NCBI GenBank assembly: GCA_026826555.1
Contig: JAKSZT010053881.1
Coordinates: forward strand, 5,135,562 to 5,199,561
Length of the DNA stretch: 64,000 bases
Source of the DNA: Tolypeutes matacus
Taxonomy: Eukaryota; Chordata; Mammalia; Cingulata; Chlamyphoridae
Direction: 5' to 3'
The notes below the pieces were generated by a model. The model did not search any database and was not told where the DNA came from. It worked only from the letters and a program-made list of their open reading frames with translations. Position 1 is the first letter of the stretch. Every line of letters starts with the position of its first letter. The translations under genes were made by a program, and so were the position numbers. This document shows, one piece after another, positions 35,095 to 46,989 of this stretch.

Positions 35095-35300
35095 GTAAAA
35101 GAGCTCCTCACATTCAAGGATCCCTGAGAGCTTTGTGGACACCAGCATTTATTATTTCCATTTTATAGCAAAAAGCCCAAATGCCCGGAGAGTTAAGGTA
35201 TCTGCAAAGAACCATAGAGTGAAGCATTGGAAGTCCTGTGAGGAGGACTGAAGAAACCTAATCTCTAAAGCAATGCTCTCTCCACTCAACCATGCTGCCA
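35095..35300 (-). mobile_element. MIR SINE relic, antisense
   Basis: 'ttatttccattttatagc', 'ggagagttaaggtatctgcaaagaa' and 'gcaatgctctctccactcaaccatgctgcc' give the antisense MIR order. Confidence 0.55.
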
Positions 35301-35309
35301 GTCATTAAG

Positions 35310-36500
35310 ATGGCACCTTTCATTAAGATGAGCATAATTATTAAAAGCTCTTTAGCTTTGTAACTTTAACTACCCTTATGCATCATGGGTCTAACACTTC
35401 ACAAAGCCTCACAAGTGAGCGAGACATTTTATTTAAATGCTACTTAACTAAAAGTTAAAAAGTATAATTTTCTATTGCAGAATAAAAACCAAAGAGATTA
35501 ATTTGGTGGAGTTGTTAAATTTTACAAAGCCTGAGTCTCAATTTTCAAAAAATATTGTACATTTATTTATTGAAGTGAATGAAACATTTGCTATAAAACT
35601 ATTCAACGGAAAGTTTTTTAACAAAGCATAATTTACTTTTCATTTACAGAACAATGGAAAATAGAAGGAAATCTCCTCCAAGGAATTAGAATCATGTACA
35701 GTTTCATATTTGACTAAAAAATTATTTCCCCAGCCTGTTTTCTCAACACTAAGGATATGCAGAAAAGTATCACTTGCATTCATCATGAAAATTATAGAAA
35801 AAATGACTAAAACCACTGAGAACATTATTAAATAAAACATATACTTATTATCTGTCTTTTTGTCTCTGACTTTTATTCTATAGTTTACAGAACATTGATT
35901 CTTTCTAACTAGTCCTCCTACTCAGAAATTAAATTTCACTTTATTCTCAAATGTGGTAAGTCAAAAGAACTCCCACACAACTTCATCTGGGGCATTTGAG
36001 GGTGAAATTCACTCCTAAGCTGTGGATTCAAGCTCTGGACCACCAGAAACACATGCTTGGATTTAAGTGTGGCAAATGGGGCAGTGGGATGCCTTCTCTC
36101 CCCCAGCAGATGGTAGGCAGGACCAGAGGTTCTTTGTTCCAGGTGCACTGAGTTTCAAAATGAGGATGGGATCATTTTTCCTTATCTGATTATACATTTA
36201 TACAGCATTTCAACCCAGGAGGCTGAGACAATGAATATGTGCCTTGATATATTCAATGTGATAATATGGAATTGGGAAAAAGAAAACGTGTGTCCTTATT
36301 ACCATTCGCCATTCATATTCAGATCCAGAACCAGTGAGCTGAGCTTGGTTCCTTAGGTACTTGCCTCCATATATTGCAGGAAAGCTTAACAGAGTCCCTA
36401 GTTACCTCATCCAGTGCAAGCATAAATGTTTGGCGACATGTAACAGACAGTCTTGGAATCAAGGCTTTTCTGGTGGAATACAATAGAGAAAGCACTGTAA
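35310..36500. other. Anonymous sequence
   Basis: No gene or repeat is recognised apart from AT-rich patches. Confidence 0.35.
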
Positions 36501-36507
36501 ATTTGTG

Positions 36508-36552
36508 CATGTGTGTGAGTATGAGTGTGTATGTGTGTGTGTGTGCATGTTT
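36508..36552. repeat. Imperfect (TG)n microsatellite
   Basis: Alternating TG units interrupted by A and C substitutions. Confidence 0.8.
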
Positions 36553-36799
36553 GTGGGGAACTTGGCAGTTATATGGGGTATGATGATGTCCCCATAGGGT
36601 TGCAGGCACCATGGAAGCATACTGCTGACTTCAGTGAGCACAGGCTTCCAAGGAGGACTCACCCGGGTAAGCACAGAGCCTGGCAGCCACAGTAGGGTAA
36701 TGGCAACGGGAAACAGGATGGGGCCAGGACCCAGAGAACAGACAGACCCTTAGGGAGTTAAATAAACTCTTAAGGGAGGACTCAGAGGCTTTCATGGAA

Positions 36800-36895
36800 C
36801 AGTGTGGTTCCATTAGATTCTATGCTTCTTAAGCAAGGTTAAGTACTCTATTCATTGTTGTTTACCCAGTCATAAAGTAGGCATACAGTATATGC
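36800..36895 (+). mobile_element. Possible L2 3'-end relic, sense
   Basis: 'gattctatgcttcttaagcaaggttaagtactctattcattgttgtttacccag' resembles the terminal L2 segment. It is strongly diverged. Confidence 0.35.
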
Positions 36896-36900
36896 CTGTC

Positions 36901-37045
36901 CAAAGGGAGGGAGGGAGGAAGGGAGGAAGGGAGAAAGGAAGGGAGAAAGAGAGAGAGAATGAAAGAAAGAAAGAAAGAAAATAAAGAAAGAAAGAGAGAG
37001 AGAAAGAAAGAGAGAGAATAAGGGAGGGAGGGAGGGAAGAAGAGA
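36901..37045. repeat. Polypurine GGGA/GAAA microsatellite
   Basis: About 145 bases of almost pure A and G on the plus strand: GGGAGGGA and GGAA units, then GAAA, GAGA and back to GGGA. A second polypurine tract follows at 37374-37428. Confidence 0.9.
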
Positions 37046-37373
37046 GAGTAGAACCTTAGGAACTTAGGTCTAGGGAGACTGAACTGTAGGTAGCAGGGAC
37101 CCAGGCCAAGGATACTACAGACTAGAATTTGGCAGCTGGGCAGAAACTGAGGGACAGATTTGGGGAGGGAAACACATGATAGGAATCAGTTACTGAAGGT
37201 GGAATAAATGAACTTGGTCACTCAGAACAGCAGGAGAGCTCAGGACCTGCAATCAACATCTACTGTCAGAGAAAACCAGCAGCTAGGGTGATCTGAATCT
37301 AAGACACGTAGCTGGTGAGGAGCAGGATTAGTGGATGCCCTTGGTGTGTGTTTGGACACTCCTAGGTATGTGA

Positions 37374-37428
37374 GAGAAAGAGAAAGAGAAAGAGAGAGAG
37401 GGGAGGGAAAGAGAAGGAGAAGATAGAA
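37374..37428. repeat. Polypurine GA tract
   Basis: GAGAAA and GAGAGA units with no pyrimidine over about 50 bases. Confidence 0.85.
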
Positions 37429-37444
37429 TGGCTTTCAGGCTCTT

Positions 37445-37540
37445 CCTTATTTAATTTACATATTCATTCAATAGTCGTTTTTTTATTGAGTGCCTACTTT
37501 GTATTAAGCACCGTGCTGGGCACTGGTGATACAAAAAATT
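37445..37540 (-). mobile_element. L2 3'-end relic, antisense
   Basis: 'ttcattcaatagtcgtttttttattgagtgcctactttgtattaagcaccgtgctgggcactggtgatac' is the antisense L2 end. Confidence 0.6.
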
Positions 37541-37544
37541 ATGG

Positions 37545-39586
37545 ATATGCATTCAAATGGAGAATATAGATGAACTGACATGAATATATGTTCCTTCGAG
37601 AGCCTGGGAGAGTTGCCCAGCCCTGATGACAGTAGCCATCAGTACAGTCCAACAGTGGAGGTAGGGTAGGCAGAAGTATCATTTCAGATAGTGTGCATGT
37701 CATTACCATTACTGACACTTCCCCTTCCATGCATCCACAATATCCAGTCTTTGAAAAATCTGAAACATATTTCCCCTTCAGTCACCGCCCAAGCTCCAGA
37801 ATAATAGCTGAATGAGGAAGCAAATGTTGATGGTACAGAGAAAATTCATCTCACCCTGAGTTCCTACAGAACCTCTTATAGAAGTTCCTTCTTAGAGGCC
37901 TTTTATTTTAAGGCAGGAAAGTCTCAATTCTGCAGGTGATCAGATAAACAAGTTTAACTACTTAGGATTCAAAATTAAGTAATAGCAAAACAAAAAAAAA
38001 ATGAAAAAATTAATTGATAAATGATCCTGAAAAGAGAATTTTTGATACAAAAAGAGAAGACTCAGTAAGTACAGAAGGTCCATCTTCAGCTTAAGAAACT
38101 GTTATGAGAGAGAGAAAATAATCTTGTTCCATGATGCCTCCAAGAAACAGAATTGGAACCATTGGGTACAAGTTTTGTCCCTATCTTAGAAATAAATTGC
38201 TAACTCAAAGCTATCCATAGGTGAAATGGACTAACAAAACACGGTTGCTCAAGCACACAAAGCATGCTTAGATGGCTTCAAGCAGAAAATGATACTGGTA
38301 CCTACTGGGTTAAGAGCTGGAAAAACAAACTGGCCTTTGGGACTAAAGGATCCAAAGTACCAACTCAAACCCAAGGGTGATGAGCACTGCAGTAGAAATA
38401 CAATAGAGGCAAATCTCTAAATCAAGTGATCAGTCACTGTGAGCAAGACTTCAGTGAATAGTTGGTTGGCAGAAAGTGAGGAGAGATCAGACCTTAGATG
38501 AGCTAGAGGGTAATTGGCCAGTATCCTGAGCAGGACTGTAGTCAGGAGGCTGGCATTCTTATCAGTAAAAGAAGACATAAGTCCAGGCTTGTGTATTCAT
38601 CTTATTATCTTATCTCTAAATCAGTGGTTTCCAGCTGTAGCCTGCAGAGGAATTCTTTTTCCTAAGGAGGAGAAGGCTAAGCTGTTAGGAAGCTGGGATC
38701 CCCACCCCCATTTCAATAGAGAAGTTATTTGTTTTATTTATGTGAGATTTCTTTGAAGAAATGTCAATCTTTTTGACTTGTGTGAAGCAAAGTGTTCATC
38801 ACAATTCATAGCTGAAGTTGTAGGGGAGTTTTAAGTCCCTCACATCTCATTCCACCTCACCAGAAAGGAAAACTCAAGGACATAATGAAGTCCTTATAGA
38901 TGCCCAGATGGGACATAATACCTAGGGGAGAAGCTCTGGGGATTTGCAGAGAAAAGAAGAAGAGCTATCCTGGCTTCTCTGCCATGACTCAAGAGTTCCA
39001 ACTTGGATGGCTCCACATTATCCTGCTCTTTTACCTTTATCCAAGGTTGCTACTGTTAGGACCAGAGTGGGACACAGGCAAAAGAAAATTTTGCTTAATT
39101 AAACTAGCTCTCTCTAAACTCCACCAGAGCTCCCTTCATCTTTCTCTCACTCCACAAGTGACAAGTTCCTGAAAACTGTGATCAGCATATGGGGCTTGAG
39201 AAAAAAGCTTCAAGTGAGAATGGTAAAAGCAGCTCTGAAATGTTACATATAGTCGACTTCAGTTCACAGATGCAGGGCAATGCAGACATTAGTGCTAAAT
39301 CCTAAATTAATACTTGTTTGCCTAAAGTGACACTGCAGTTTATACATACACAGGGACTGGGGTCACAGTGGGTGCATGGGCTGGCTATCTCTCCTTGGAG
39401 AACCACGTTATAATACAATATGGTAGAGTAATATGGAAGGCTTCTATCCATTGGTGGAGGATCTACTTGTGACATAATTAGAAAACCAGGTACTATTCCT
39501 ATGCAGCACAATTAATTCCTGCCTTCACCAGCTGGTGAGGATGAAATCACCACCAGGATTGGTTTAGGAGCTGCTCAAGGATACAA

Positions 39587-39591
<5 letters not shown>
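37545..39591. other. Mostly anonymous sequence
   Basis: 'tctaaatcagtggtttccagctgtagcctgcagaggaattc' at 38619-38660 may be the end of a MER5/hAT relic. Otherwise I see no gene or repeat. Confidence 0.35.

Positions 39592-39619
<28 letters not shown>
39592..39619. repeat. Poly(A) run, 28 bases
   Basis: The longest A run in the window. The sequence before it ('ggagctgctcaaggatacaattgtt') does not match a retroelement 3' end that I know. Confidence 0.9.
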
Positions 39620-39620
<1 letters not shown>

Positions 39621-39899
39621 AAGAAGTGTGAATGTATGGGAAAGCAAAAGGCAAAGACAGACTTCCTTAGAGTAGTTCAAACTTGATCTACTTGATCAAG
39701 AAACAAGTCTGTTTTTTGTGGAATTTAGAGAGTGAATTTAGGCATTAGAGTCCACCCACTTTTTTCAAGTCCCACTTCTGCAACTCCCATCTCCAACCTT
39801 CGTTACCAAAGGAGACTTCTCTGATCCAAGCATCACATAAGCACCAGATGACTCTTTTGCTAATACCAGAAGATTGCATTCTCATCAATGTACAGTCCA

Positions 39900-42430
39900 C
39901 TGTTGGTAGGTAGACTTTCCAAAGTCTGCTTCTCCAGTTTTAGCAAAAACATTTTTTTTACCATTCCAAACTGTAATTTATCACAGTCTACAAATATCAA
40001 TGTTTCTACCACTTCAATGTGAAGTATAGAAACCTTGCTTCCATTTAGGGCCTTTTAAGTCCTCACTTTTACATATATAATTTCCATATTTCCTCTACAT
40101 TTTTAAAGCATTACATCAGGTAGTTTTATGATTTTTGCTTCAACCATCAAATATGACTTAAACTCATTAGAAGAATAGTTTATCATATTCATACCTATCT
40201 TTATGGATTCTGGTGTTCTTTCCTTTCTTAAGTTACAAGACTTCTGTTATCATTTCCTTTCCTCTCCTGTTATCATTTCCTTTCTGTTTAGAGAACTTCC
40301 TTTAGCCATTCTTTAAGAATAGTTTTGCTAGCAACAAATTTTCTTTGCTTTCCTTTGTCTGAGAACGCTGAGATTTCCTCTTCATTCCTGAGGGATATTT
40401 TTGCTGGACATAGAATTCTGGTTAGACATTTCTTTTCTTTCAACTACTTCTTTCTGGCTTCCTTGGATTCAGATGAGAATTTCACTGCCACTCAAACTAA
40501 TGTTCCCTTATAAATAATATGTCATTTCTTTCTGACTGCTTTCAAGATTTTTTTTCAATTTAGCTTTCAGAAGTTTAATTATACTGTGTCTTGGTTTGGG
40601 TTTCCTTGGATTCATCCCCATTTGGAGATTTGTTCAGCATCCTGAATCTGTAGATGTATGTCTTTCAATGAATTTGGGAAGTCTTCAGAGATTATTTCTT
40701 CAAATACATTCTCATTCCCACTCTCTCTTTCCTCTTTTTCTTTTACAGATTATTTTTCTTTTTTGTTCAGAATGGGTAAATTCTATTGATCTGAGCTCAA
40801 GTTCACTGATTCTGACATCTGTCACCTCCATTTTACTACTGGTCTCATCCAAAAAGTTTTGTTTTTTTGCTTTTTTATGGTTTTCAACTCTATAATTTCT
40901 ATTTGGTTCCTTTTTATATATAACTTTTATTTCCTTGCTGAGATCTTCAATATTTTGTTTGCTTCCAGATATTTTGTAATTGATTTTTGACGCATTGGTT
41001 TATAATGACTTCTTTGTAAATCTTGTCAGATAATTCCAACATCTGTTCCATCTTGGTAATGGTGACTGTTGATTAGTTTTCTGTTTCAAGTTGTCATTTT
41101 CCTGGTTCTTGGTATGTCAAGTAATTTTTGATTGTATCCTGGACATTTAGGATATCATATTAATAGACTCTGGATTCTATTTGATTTTTTTTTTTTTTTT
41201 TATGTAGATAGTCCTCCTTTCTGTGTACATGCATGCCAGGTGGGTAAGTATATCCAGCTTCCTGATCAGCCTTGCTAACACCACCTGGGCAAAAATAGAG
41301 TACTGACTCAGACTGCCTCATTGCAGATGGGTGAAATGGAAATTCAGATCTCCCTTCAGCCCCTAAGACATCTTCCCTGTTAAAGTAGAGCACTGCCTTG
41401 CACCACCTTGTTGCCTTTAAGTAGTAGTGTAAGCTCAGCTACTCTTTGGGTCTCACAGACATCAGGGAAGGAAGAAGGAGAGGGCTGACAAGCCCCACAC
41501 ATTTTTACCTTGCTCAGTTTCATTGGGACGGAGGCTCAGCTCCCCACCAGGCCCCACTAATACCAGAAGTGGGGGAAATGGAGATCTGACTAGCCCCAAC
41601 TCACACCACCTTGTGCAATCTCTCTGATGCCAGCTGGGGATGGGAGCTCAGTTCCCTGCTAGACCCCACTGACACTGGGGAAAGGTTGAAGCCAAGTGGT
41701 GACTAGCTCTTCTCTTATCATCTCTCTAAGTCTCATTGCTGCTGATTGGGGGTATAGGCTCAGCTTACTGCTGGGCCTACACTTACAAGTCTTGTGCAGT
41801 ATCAGAGCTTCTGCCAGGCAGAGAATGGGAGATCAGTGTCCCACTCAGTTTTACCAACACTATTCTGGCAAGGAAAGAGGTCACTTCCTGCTTCTACTCA
41901 GGGAAGGATGGGAAGATAGGATTCTTTCTTGACCCCATGGACACTGGTCCTGCTGACACTACTGGAAGAAGAATCATTATGCTGCCACATGCTTCTCTGG
42001 GGTGGTGGATGGGATAGAAATTCAGCTCCCTGCTCTGCCAGCTGAAACTGTGGGAAGAGTTGGATAGGCAGCTTTCCTTTGGTGGTTGGCTATAGTAGGG
42101 TAGGTATTGGCAAAAAAAAAAAAAAAAAAAAGATTATCTTTTCTGTTAGGCTACCCTTTTCCTGGTCCTTTGACTAGGAGAAGAGGCTTTTCTTAGAGGC
42201 TTTTAAAATTGTATTGTTGCCAATTCTGGGTTCGAGGCTTCTGTACTATCCTTTTCAGGAATATGGGAGGCAATAAAGAAACTCAGAAACTCACAGCTGT
42301 GTCATTCTTGAAGTCCCAAGGTGCACATGCAGTATACCTTCTTATTCCCACCTTTCAGAGTCTTCCTATGCGGTTATGCTATATTCAGGTGTGACGATCT
42401 GGGAACTATGGGCTATTTCATATTGCTAAG
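39900..42430 (-). mobile_element. Antisense L1 (L1M type), 5' UTR plus ORF1
   Basis: On the plus strand, 40265-41160 carries antisense ORF1 landmarks: 'cctgagggatatttttgctggacatagaattctggtt', 'gactgctttcaag', 'aagtttaattatactgtgtcttgg', 'gatttgttcagcatcctgaatctgtag', 'gggaagtcttcagagattatttcttcaaatac' and 'tcaagttcactgattctg'. From 41200 to 42430 lies GC-richer 5' UTR, with recurring 'ggctcagctccccacyaggccccactaay' units near 41529, 41640, 41753, 41826 and 42010. An A20 run sits at 42112-42131. Confidence 0.7.
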
Positions 42431-42449
42431 AACCAAAAAATACCAGAAT

Positions 42450-43190
42450 GACCTTTTTTAACTAGAGGAATTGTAGGTTTACAGAAAAATCATGCAGAAA
42501 ACAGAGTTTCCAAATATCCCCCCTCACACATGCCATTTTCCCTTTATTAGCATTTTGCATAGTTTGATAAGTTTGTTACAACTGATGAAACAATATTATT
42601 ATAATTATACTATTAACTATATTCCATAGTTTATATTAGAGTCCACTGTTTGTGTTGTATAGTCTGATGAGTTTGTTTTTCAATTTTTATTTTAGTAACG
42701 TACATACAATCTGAAATTTCCCTTTTAAAGCACATTCAAACATATAATTCAGTGCTGATAATTACATTCTCAATGTTGTACTACCATCACCACCATCCAT
42801 TACCAAAAATTTTTCAAAACAAAATTTTTTCAAAAACAAAAACTCTGTACCAATTAAGCACTAACCTAACTCCCCACTCCCTATGCCCAACCTTGTCCCT
42901 GGTAAACTGTGTTCTATTTTCTGAATTTATGAATTTGCTTATTCTAATTATTTCATATCAGTGAGACCATAAAAAATTTGTCCTCTTGTGTCTGGCTTCT
43001 TTCACTTAACATAATGTCTTCATGATTCATCTATGATGTCACATGTATCATAACTTCATTCCTTTTAATGGTTAATTAATATTCCATTGTATGTATTCAT
43101 TTTTAAAATTCATTCATCTATTAATGGACTTATGTTGCTTTCATCTTTTAGCAGTTGTAAACAATCCTTCTATGAACAATGGTGTGGAAA
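42450..43190 (-). mobile_element. 5'-truncated L1, antisense, xenarthran 3' end
   Basis: It starts with 'aactagaggaattgtaggtttacagaaaaatcatgcagaaaacagag', a sequence I recall from sloth and armadillo L1 3' UTRs. It then shows the antisense ORF2-end motifs 'gtctggcttctttcacttaacataatg', 'ttaatattccattgtatg' and 'gcagttgtaaacaatccttctatgaacaatgg'. Its 3' end abuts the 5' UTR of the antisense L1 at 39900-42430. Confidence 0.75.
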
Positions 43191-43204
43191 TACAAGAATG
43201 ACTT

Positions 43205-43330
43205 CTGAACATACAAATCTAGCCACAGACCTCCCCTACTTAAAATTTTTCAGTAGCTCCTCATTGTTCTCATGAGAGGATAACTGCTTGGCATGCCATT
43301 TAAGGTCTTCATGATATAGCTCCTATTAAG
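43205..43330 (+). mobile_element. L2 relic, sense
   Basis: 'cagtagctcctcattgttctcatgagaggataactgcttggcatgccatttaaggtcttcatgatatagctcc' follows the L2 3' segment 'cccattgccctcaggataaag' to 'ttcaaggccctccatgatctggcc'. Confidence 0.65.
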
Positions 43331-43334
43331 GGGA

Positions 43335-43425
43335 CTATATTTTGTTATATTGTTTTGAGACTTAAATGAAGAGCAGATAAAGCACCTGCCAAAGGGGAAG
43401 ACTCAATAAATGTGAACCATATACT
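43335..43425 (+). mobile_element. MIR 3'-part relic, sense
   Basis: 'gacttaaatgaagagcagataaagcacctgcc' and 'ggaagactcaataaatgtgaacc' resemble the end of MIR. It appears inserted between two L2 pieces. Confidence 0.45.
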
Positions 43426-43534
43426 TTGACCCTCACTTCTCATTTCTCTTTACCTTGTATAAGCCTTACTTATATAAGTCTTAAACATACTTGTCATTAG
43501 TTCTCCAATATTTCATGCTTTGTCTTGCTCTGGG

Positions 43535-43850
43535 GGTCACTGCAAAAGCTTCATACTCATCCCAGAAGCCAGGTCACTTCTATTGCTCTTTCAGGACTCA
43601 GATGAGGTGTAAAATTTGCCTTCCACCACTGTTAAGAACTCCTATTATATGCTCTCAAAATATCTTATGCATTCAGCAATCAGAGCCTTTATTAGCACAT
43701 TGTATAGTAATTTTATTTTTGGTTACTTTCTTTGTTTCCTAGAGTAAAGTATAAGTCAAAGATGTTTTGTGCATCTTTGTAACCCTTAAACCTCACATAG
43801 CATGATATAGTTAATCTTGATGATTAAATGAATGAATAAAATAATGAATT
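43535..43850 (+). mobile_element. L2 3'-end relic, sense
   Basis: 'tttcaggactcagatgaggtgtaaaatttgccttcc' and 'ctttgtttcctagagtaaagtataag' continue the L2 of 43205-43330. It ends with 'gattaaatgaatgaataaa', the usual L2 tail. Confidence 0.6.
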
Positions 43851-43859
43851 AGAAAGGAT

Positions 43860-44925
43860 CTAATCCAAGATGAAGTTTAAGGGCTCAAAGTTCTGAGAGT
43901 CTATATTTTATGACTCTAAGTAAAACATAATTGAAGGCTAACATGTATGGTTCAGATGGTAAGTGACGTAGAAATTCAGAATTCCCCCACATTGATGGTG
44001 GGGCAGGAAGAGCCTAGATAGTCTTTTTAATGATTGATTTAACATTTTTTAACACAAGATTTAATACTGACACTAAATAAAGTGATCCATCCCCATTTTT
44101 GGGGATGGAGAATTTGATTTGAACCCTCATAAATACCACTGAAAAATGTCAGTATAATACCTTTTCTGAAAGGCAATTTGAATTTTTCAGAGCTCATAAA
44201 AATATATATACCCCTCCCCTTTTCCCATGTAGGTCTACCAGGAGACCAGAAAGCCATAGGTAACAGCCTTGTTGGCTGTTTCCCAATGACTTGCTTTCAA
44301 TTTTAAAGAATCATTATCTCTAGTCATTAAATTAACAACACTCTCCAGTATACCCACTCTGTCATCCATCTGCTTAAGACACTTGTCAAAGGATATCCTC
44401 CTGTATCTGCAGTCTTCATCTGGTATTTAAACCTATCGAACCTGGCTCCAAGGTAGTCCACCTTCTGTTGCAGGCTACAAAATTGACTCTCAGCTTTCAA
44501 TTTTAATGAATACGTAGTCGACTAGTAGTCCTCTCCTGACCCTACTCGCCGTTAAGGATCTGTTGTCTTTGGAATACGTTTATACTTTGGAGGATAGTGA
44601 ATTGAGAACATTTTAGGGATCCGAATATTTAGAATGGTGCTAAAAGAGACAGAGATTGTCACCTTTTCACTCCCTTAATCAGATTCTGAACCCTGGGTCA
44701 TTTTACCCTTTCCCATATGCCAGTTCATTTCTTACAACTTGTAAACCTCCTTCTTTCCCCATCTCCATGAATAAAAGTAATAAAAATGTTTGGCTATGAA
44801 TGGATACTAACCAAAATCTTGACTTGCTGAAAGAGAATCAAAACATAACTCTTTGGCCAAGTGCAGAGTAATTCAGTGAGTTAATGTGGTAAGGGGAACA
44901 AAACCAACTGCATGGCTTTTTAAAC
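43860..44925. other. Anonymous sequence
   Basis: No gene or repeat recognised. Confidence 0.35.
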
Positions 44926-44929
44926 ATAA

Positions 44930-45320
44930 TCCTTCTTAAATGCCCTCACTGGCCCCCCTCTATTCAACTCCTTGGCCTGGCAATCAAGAACCATACCTTC
45001 TACCTCAAATCATAATTACACACCTATACTCCAATCATACTCAATTTTATTGTACTCAGAAAGGCCAATTATGTGCTTCCATTTTCAAATCTCTGCTTAT
45101 GCCTTCTGCCCTATTTGGAAAGCCTGCACTGTTCCTTTCTGAAAGTCTGCCTTCCTTCAAGATTTGGCTGAAGTTCTAATTTTTCCATGAACATCCCTGT
45201 AATCACTGGCATCTTTAGTCTTCAGTAGTACCTCTTTGGAACTTCTCTAATAGCCATTTTCTGTATCACTTGCCTGATACCTAACATTCACTTATTCACT
45301 GCTTTTCTTATTATCCTTCT
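44930..45320 (+). mobile_element. L2 3'-end relic, sense
   Basis: 'tgcttatgccttctgccctatttggaaagcctgcactg', 'ccttcaagatttggctgaagttctaa' and 'catgaacatccctgtaatcac' match the L2 order (tttgctcatgctgttccctctgcctggaa, ttcaagacccagctcaa, gaagccttccctg). Confidence 0.65.
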
Positions 45321-45321
45321 T

Positions 45322-45422
45322 AAACAGTAGTTCTCAATCTTTATTATTCATCATAATCACTTGGAGTATTGTTAAAAAGACAGATGCCACTGGTTCCATT
45401 GAAAAAACTCCAATTTAGTAGG
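45322..45422 (+). mobile_element. MER5-like hAT relic
   Basis: 'acagtagttctcaatctttattattcatcataatcacttggagtattgttaaaaagacagatgcc' follows the MER5A start 'cagtggttctcaacc..aatcacctggggag..aaatacagatgcc'. Confidence 0.65.
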
Positions 45423-45988
45423 TGTGGTAGAAAGAACTGTAAAGATGCCCTTTTCCCCAAAATTCCTGTACCCTGATATTCAACCAAATACTAATCTAGG
45501 TACTACTATGCAGGGATCTGCAGATGTGATTAAGTCTCAAGTCAGTTCTCCTTAAAATACAGAGATTAGCTAGGTGAGATTAATCTAATCACATGAGCCC
45601 TTTAAGAGCTGAGTTTTCTCTGACATATAACAGAAGTGGAAGGCAGAGAGATTCCAATCTTTGCTAGTTTGAAGGTGGAGAAGGCCATATGAGAAGGAAT
45701 GTGGGCAGGCCTCTAGTTGCAAAGAGCAGCCAACAACTGACAGCAAGCAAATAACTGAATTTTGTTAACAACCTGAATGAGAATGGAACTGGATTTGTCC
45801 CCAGAACTTTCAGATAAGAGTCTAGCATGTGAGACCCTCACTTTGGCCTTGTGAAACCCTAAACAGTGAATCCAGCCAAGCCCATCCTGACTTCTGGCCT
45901 TCAGAAATATGAGATAATTAATAGATGTTGTTTTACACTGCTAAGTTTGTGGTAATTTGCGACAGAGTAGTAAATGACTAACATAGTA
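45423..45988 (+). mobile_element. MLT1-like ERVL-MaLR LTR relic
   Basis: It runs from 'tgtggtagaaagaactg' to 'aatgactaaca'. Landmarks are 'gggatctgcagatgtgattaag', 'ggtgagattaatctaatcacatgagccc', 'gaaggaatgtgggcaggcctctag', 'cttctggccttcagaaatatgagataattaatagatgttgttttacactgctaagtttgtggtaattt'-like sequence and a TG..CA-type end. It has the overall structure of old MaLR LTRs. I am sure of the class, less so of the subfamily. Confidence 0.55.
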
Positions 45989-45989
45989 A

Positions 45990-46710
45990 GTTTGAGGTCA
46001 GGCCCAGAGATCTGTATATGAACAAGGATGTGGTCACTGACCACAACTGGAGGAAATTTGTCCAAAAGTTTCATACTTGGCATTCTACCTGTCCAATACA
46101 CTAGGTTCCCAAGGAGTTTTCAACATGGGGAAAGTAGTGAAATTGTCCTTTCAAAACAATTTTTTAATTCTTCATTACACTGAGAGTCTCCACCTGGGGA
46201 CTCTTGTAAAATTCTCCAAAGTGGATAAACTTTTTACATCCAAAATATAACACACAAAGTCTGCATTTGGACAAGTCTTCATTCATGAAGAAGACAAGGA
46301 AAAGCTGTAAAATCAAAGGATGATGACTTCTCAATGGGCCATTAGCTTTTTTTTAGCTGTGCATTGGCCACACAGCAGTAAGCAGTACTCCCTGAGTCTA
46401 TTAGTCAGAATTTTTTTGTCTGAAATCTTGACAAGGTTACCCTAAGACTGAAATTATAAGTGTCATGCATTATACTGGTCTCTCAGCACGTACAGCCACC
46501 CCAGGTATTAATAGAACAGTTGCCAGGAAATCTGTGGAGCACCTTACCTGTTTTATAGCTTCAGAAAATGTGAGGCAGAAAAGAGTAGAGACTGGAGGTT
46601 CCTGAAAATTTTTATATTCTATCTTCACGGAAATTTTCCCAGTTTGCTTAATGGAGGCAGTCGAGCACAGCCATTCTAAGAAAGAGAATCCACAAATATT
46701 AACAATGAAA
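45990..46710. other. Anonymous sequence
   Basis: No gene or repeat recognised. Confidence 0.35.
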
Positions 46711-46714
46711 GAGA

Positions 46715-46985
46715 AATTAGAGCTCATTCGGTTCAAGCTCCCATCCCAAACTCTGCTTTACTGCTCCCAAAGATGGGGAGCTCACCACCTAACAAGCCAG
46801 CCTATTTTGTGTCTGGACAGCTCTATTAGAGAGTACTTTCTCAGGCTTAGACATAATCTGTCTCCCCATGTCTTCCTCCTGCTGGCTTTAGAGCAGCTTC
46901 TGCAGTCACTCCTCAGTGCTAATCTGATTTTGAGCATTCTGTCAACATTTGAAGACCACCATCATACCCCGTCATGTGCAGTGTA
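46715..46985 (+). mobile_element. Ancient amniote interspersed repeat, unnamed
   Basis: 'gatggggagctcaccacct', 'cagcctattttgtgtctggacagctctattagagagtactt', 'cataatctgtctcccc' and 'catttgaagaccaccatcat' follow a very old repeat consensus that I remember but cannot name safely. Confidence 0.4.
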
Positions 46986-46989
46986 TTTT

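Noticed and set aside
39592..39619. Possible tail of a processed pseudogene
   Set aside because: No coding or UTR similarity was recognised upstream of the A run, and no flanking duplication was found.
41529..42040. Possible CRISPR-like regular repeats
   Set aside because: The units are imperfect, have no constant spacer and belong to an L1 5' UTR. The sequence is mammalian.
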